Shown here piece by piece: positions 62,263 to 64,000 of a stretch of 64,000 nucleotides of DNA (positions within the stretch are counted from its first letter, which is position 1; each line of letters starts with the position of its first letter). Both the position numbers and the translations under genes were made by a program. Under the pieces are notes generated by a model that worked only from the letters and a program-made list of their open reading frames with translations, had not been told where the DNA came from and made no database searches. Source of the DNA: Bacteroidota bacterium (GTDB taxonomy: Bacteria > Bacteroidota > Bacteroidia > Bacteroidales > ML635J-15); NCBI GenBank assembly GCA_029558535.1, contig JAKQEK010000513.1, positions 1 through 64,000 on the forward strand, given 5' to 3'.

Positions 62263-63372
62263 ATGACGATGATAGTCCCTTTTAATAATTTATCTGAATT
62301 ACATTGCAAAATTAAAACAGAAATTGTTGAGTCTATTTCGAATGTTATAGATAAATCGGCATTTATATCCGGTTCAGAAACAGAGAGTTTCGAAATAGCT
62401 TTTGCGAAAAAGTTGGGGGTCAAACATTGTATTGGAGTTGGAAGCGGAACATCTGCCTTATGGATTAGTTTGAAAATGTCAGGTATAGGCATTGGAGATG
62501 AAGTAATTGTGCCGGCGAATACTTTTTTTGCTTGTGCAGAGGCTGTTGAGCTATGTGGTGCAATACCGGTTTTCATTGATAATGACGAATGTTTTAATAT
62601 AGATATAACTAAAATTGAATCCAGCATTAATGAGAACACAAAAGCAATTATGGCTGTGCATTTGTATGGACAGATGTGTGATGTTGATGAAATATTGAAA
62701 ATATGTAACAAGTATGATTTGCTTTTAATTGAAGACTGTTCTCAATCTCATTTTGCAAAGTCAAATGGTAAGTTTGCAGGTACATTTGGAGATTGCGCTT
62801 GTTTTTCTTTTTATCCCGGTAAAAATTTAGGAGCAATGGGGGATGCAGGTTGTATTGTTACAAACAATGATAGTTTAGCAGAAAAGTGCAGATTATTTAG
62901 GAATCATGGTGAAGAAGGAAAATCAAAACATACAATTATTGGTTTTAATTCGAGAATGGATGGATTTCAATCAGCTGTCTTGAAGATTAAACTTGCATAT
63001 ATTCATGATTGGAATAAAAAGAGGGAAGAGCTTGCTCAGGAATATATCTCAAGATTGATGGACTGTAGTTTTATTCAATTGCCATTAGTCCAAAAAGGGA
63101 ATACTCATGCCTTTCATTTATTTGTAATAAAAGCTGAAAGAAGAGATAACCTTAAAATTTTCTTACAAGAATCAGGTATAAACACCGGGATACATTACCC
63201 AACTCCTTTACCCTTTTTGCCTGTTTATAAATCAAAATATAATGATGACAGAAATCTTTTTCCTAATGCATCTGCTAATGAAAACATGTTGTTATCCTTG
63301 CCAATATATCCAGATTTAAGTACAAATCAAATTGATTATGTTACAGATAAAATAAAAGAGTTTTATAAATAA
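62263..63372 (+). CDS. DegT/DnrJ/EryC1/StrS-type sugar aminotransferase
   Basis: 369 residues; starts at ATG 62263, or at the second ATG two codons later. VPFNNLSE opening, VGSGTSALW, EDCSQSH, and the PLP lysine in FYPGKNLGAMGD. The N-terminal VPF and the FYPGKNLGA segment recall FdtB/QdtB-type 3-keto-sugar aminotransferases. It is divergent from the Gfo/Idh oxidoreductase and would act on its product. It ends 20 bases from the convergent VOC gene; no separate terminator is visible. Confidence 0.92.
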   Translation: MTMIVPFNNLSELHCKIKTEIVESISNVIDKSAFISGSETESFEIAFAKKLGVKHCIGVGSGTSALWISLKMSGIGIGDEVIVPANTFFACAEAVELCGAIPVFIDNDECFNIDITKIESSINENTKAIMAVHLYGQMCDVDEILKICNKYDLLLIEDCSQSHFAKSNGKFAGTFGDCACFSFYPGKNLGAMGDAGCIVTNNDSLAEKCRLFRNHGEEGKSKHTIIGFNSRMDGFQSAVLKIKLAYIHDWNKKREELAQEYISRLMDCSFIQLPLVQKGNTHAFHLFVIKAERRDNLKIFLQESGINTGIHYPTPLPFLPVYKSKYNDDRNLFPNASANENMLLSLPIYPDLSTNQIDYVTDKIKEFYK

Positions 63373-63392
63373 TATTTAGGCAAAATATTAGT

Positions 63393-64000
63393 TTACTTTA
63401 TATCCTCAATTTTTACTCTTCCAAACCTTAAAGCCTTAAGCATCCACATTGGCAGCGATTTTTCGGGATCGCGTTTGCGGAGGTTAAGATTTATTCCGAG
63501 TTTTTTAATAAGTGGGATTTTGTGGGTTTCGACAAATTCAATGAGATTTCCGTCAGGGTCTTCTATATATGTAAAATGTCCAGCAGCTTCGCCCATATCA
63601 AATGAATTAACTTCGTTGTGCTTAACTGAACTGTCAACAGTGAAAGGAAAACCAAGACTTTCACATTTTTTCTTTAGCCCAGCCATGTTTTTGATATCGA
63701 AGCAGATTTGGATAAAGCCTGGATCTCCCCAATAGCGGTCTTCGTACATTTTGCGAGGAGTCCTTTCCAATGCTTGTACTAATTCAATATATGACGGGCC
63801 GAACATTTTATTAAAACTACCTTTACGAGGTTGAGTATGCGTAAGTAGTAACCTTCTATATTTTTGTTTGCCTGCATTTAGTTGTGAAATATCTTCAAAC
63901 GTTCCTGTTTCATCGGTAATAACCTTATCATATCCCAAAATTTCACTATACACTGCAAGTGCTCTGTCTATGTCGGTAACTCCAATCATTGCACCTACAG
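63393..64000 (-). CDS. VOC-family protein (glyoxalase/dioxygenase fold), partial at right edge
   Basis: The open frame continues past base 64000 without a stop, and the internal ATG at 63989 sits inside VGAMIGVTDIDRAL, where VOC domains usually have preceding residues. So the N-terminus is off the window. Visible about 200 residues contain one VOC unit: DIDRALAVYSEILGY, then an EDPDGNLIEFVE metal-site strand. Its base composition (for example the C-terminal half) looks slightly richer in G+C than the glycan genes. Probably core metabolism and the right border of the island. Substrate unknown. Confidence 0.8.
   Translation of the reverse strand, partial: VGAMIGVTDIDRALAVYSEILGYDKVITDETGTFEDISQLNAGKQKYRRLLLTHTQPRKGSFNKMFGPSYIELVQALERTPRKMYEDRYWGDPGFIQICFDIKNMAGLKKKCESLGFPFTVDSSVKHNEVNSFDMGEAAGHFTYIEDPDGNLIEFVETHKIPLIKKLGINLNLRKRDPEKSLPMWMLKALRFGRVKIEDIK

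Noticed and set aside
1-64000. CRISPR array, tRNA, rRNA or intact insertion sequence
   Set aside because: No regular direct repeats, cloverleaf-like sequence, rRNA segment or transposase frame was found on either strand.

Overview
The window looks like a large surface-glycan and specialised-metabolite island of an AT-rich Bacteroidota bacterium. Support for that phylum comes from the low G+C, the many TAnnTTTG sequences at promoter position, a hybrid TPR/transmembrane/AraC regulator at 1392, and the few Shine-Dalgarno-like sites. I see no rRNA, tRNA, CRISPR array or intact transposase. Nearly all DNA is coding, and neighbouring genes usually overlap by 1 to 30 bases.

Layout: (1) 1-1258, minus strand: a small operon with a truncated SxtJ-like protein, a DUF5989-like mini membrane protein, a TusA-like sulfur carrier and a PP-loop ATPase cut by the window edge. 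(2) 1392-3227: the TPR/AraC regulator, followed by a 492-base gap holding a GC-rich inverted-repeat island. (3) 3720-20289, plus strand: two paralogous GT-C-like membrane proteins, two methyltransferases, a membrane SGNH hydrolase, a kinase/aldolase/pentulose-epimerase fusion, a tandem nucleotidyltransferase, a transglutaminase-like lipoprotein, a GT2 and a GDPD-like protein. (4) 20290-28826, minus strand: dehydratase, two ketosynthases, ACP, GT2, asparagine synthetase, radical SAM and a GT8-like transferase. (5) 28868-47655: blocks in alternating orientation, dominated by radical SAM enzymes, with two sugar-modifying genes, GT2, GT-C, flavodoxin-like and UbiA-like genes. (6) 47796-52562, minus strand: an epimerase, a Wzm/Wzt-type ABC exporter and an asparagine-synthetase-like protein without the glutaminase cysteine. 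(7) 52640-56375, plus strand: nitrilase, PP-loop amidotransferase and carbamoyltransferase. (8) 56601-63372: sugar oxidoreductase and aminotransferase on divergent strands, plus GT2, a B12-type radical SAM, a DUF6056-like membrane protein and an unknown protein. A VOC protein that probably lies outside the island is cut by the right edge.

Taken together the genes could make, activate, polymerise, decorate (methyl, amino, acetyl, amide, carbamoyl, perhaps an unusual acyl chain) and export a complex glycan or glycolipid through the ABC transporter. What stands out most is eleven radical SAM proteins in about 39 kb. Five belong to one family with a cysteine-rich SPASM/twitch-like module in front of the radical SAM domain and a shared helical tail, and four are B12-binding type. 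The other standout is the 1161-residue fusion at 11781. No pathway product can be named from sequence alone.
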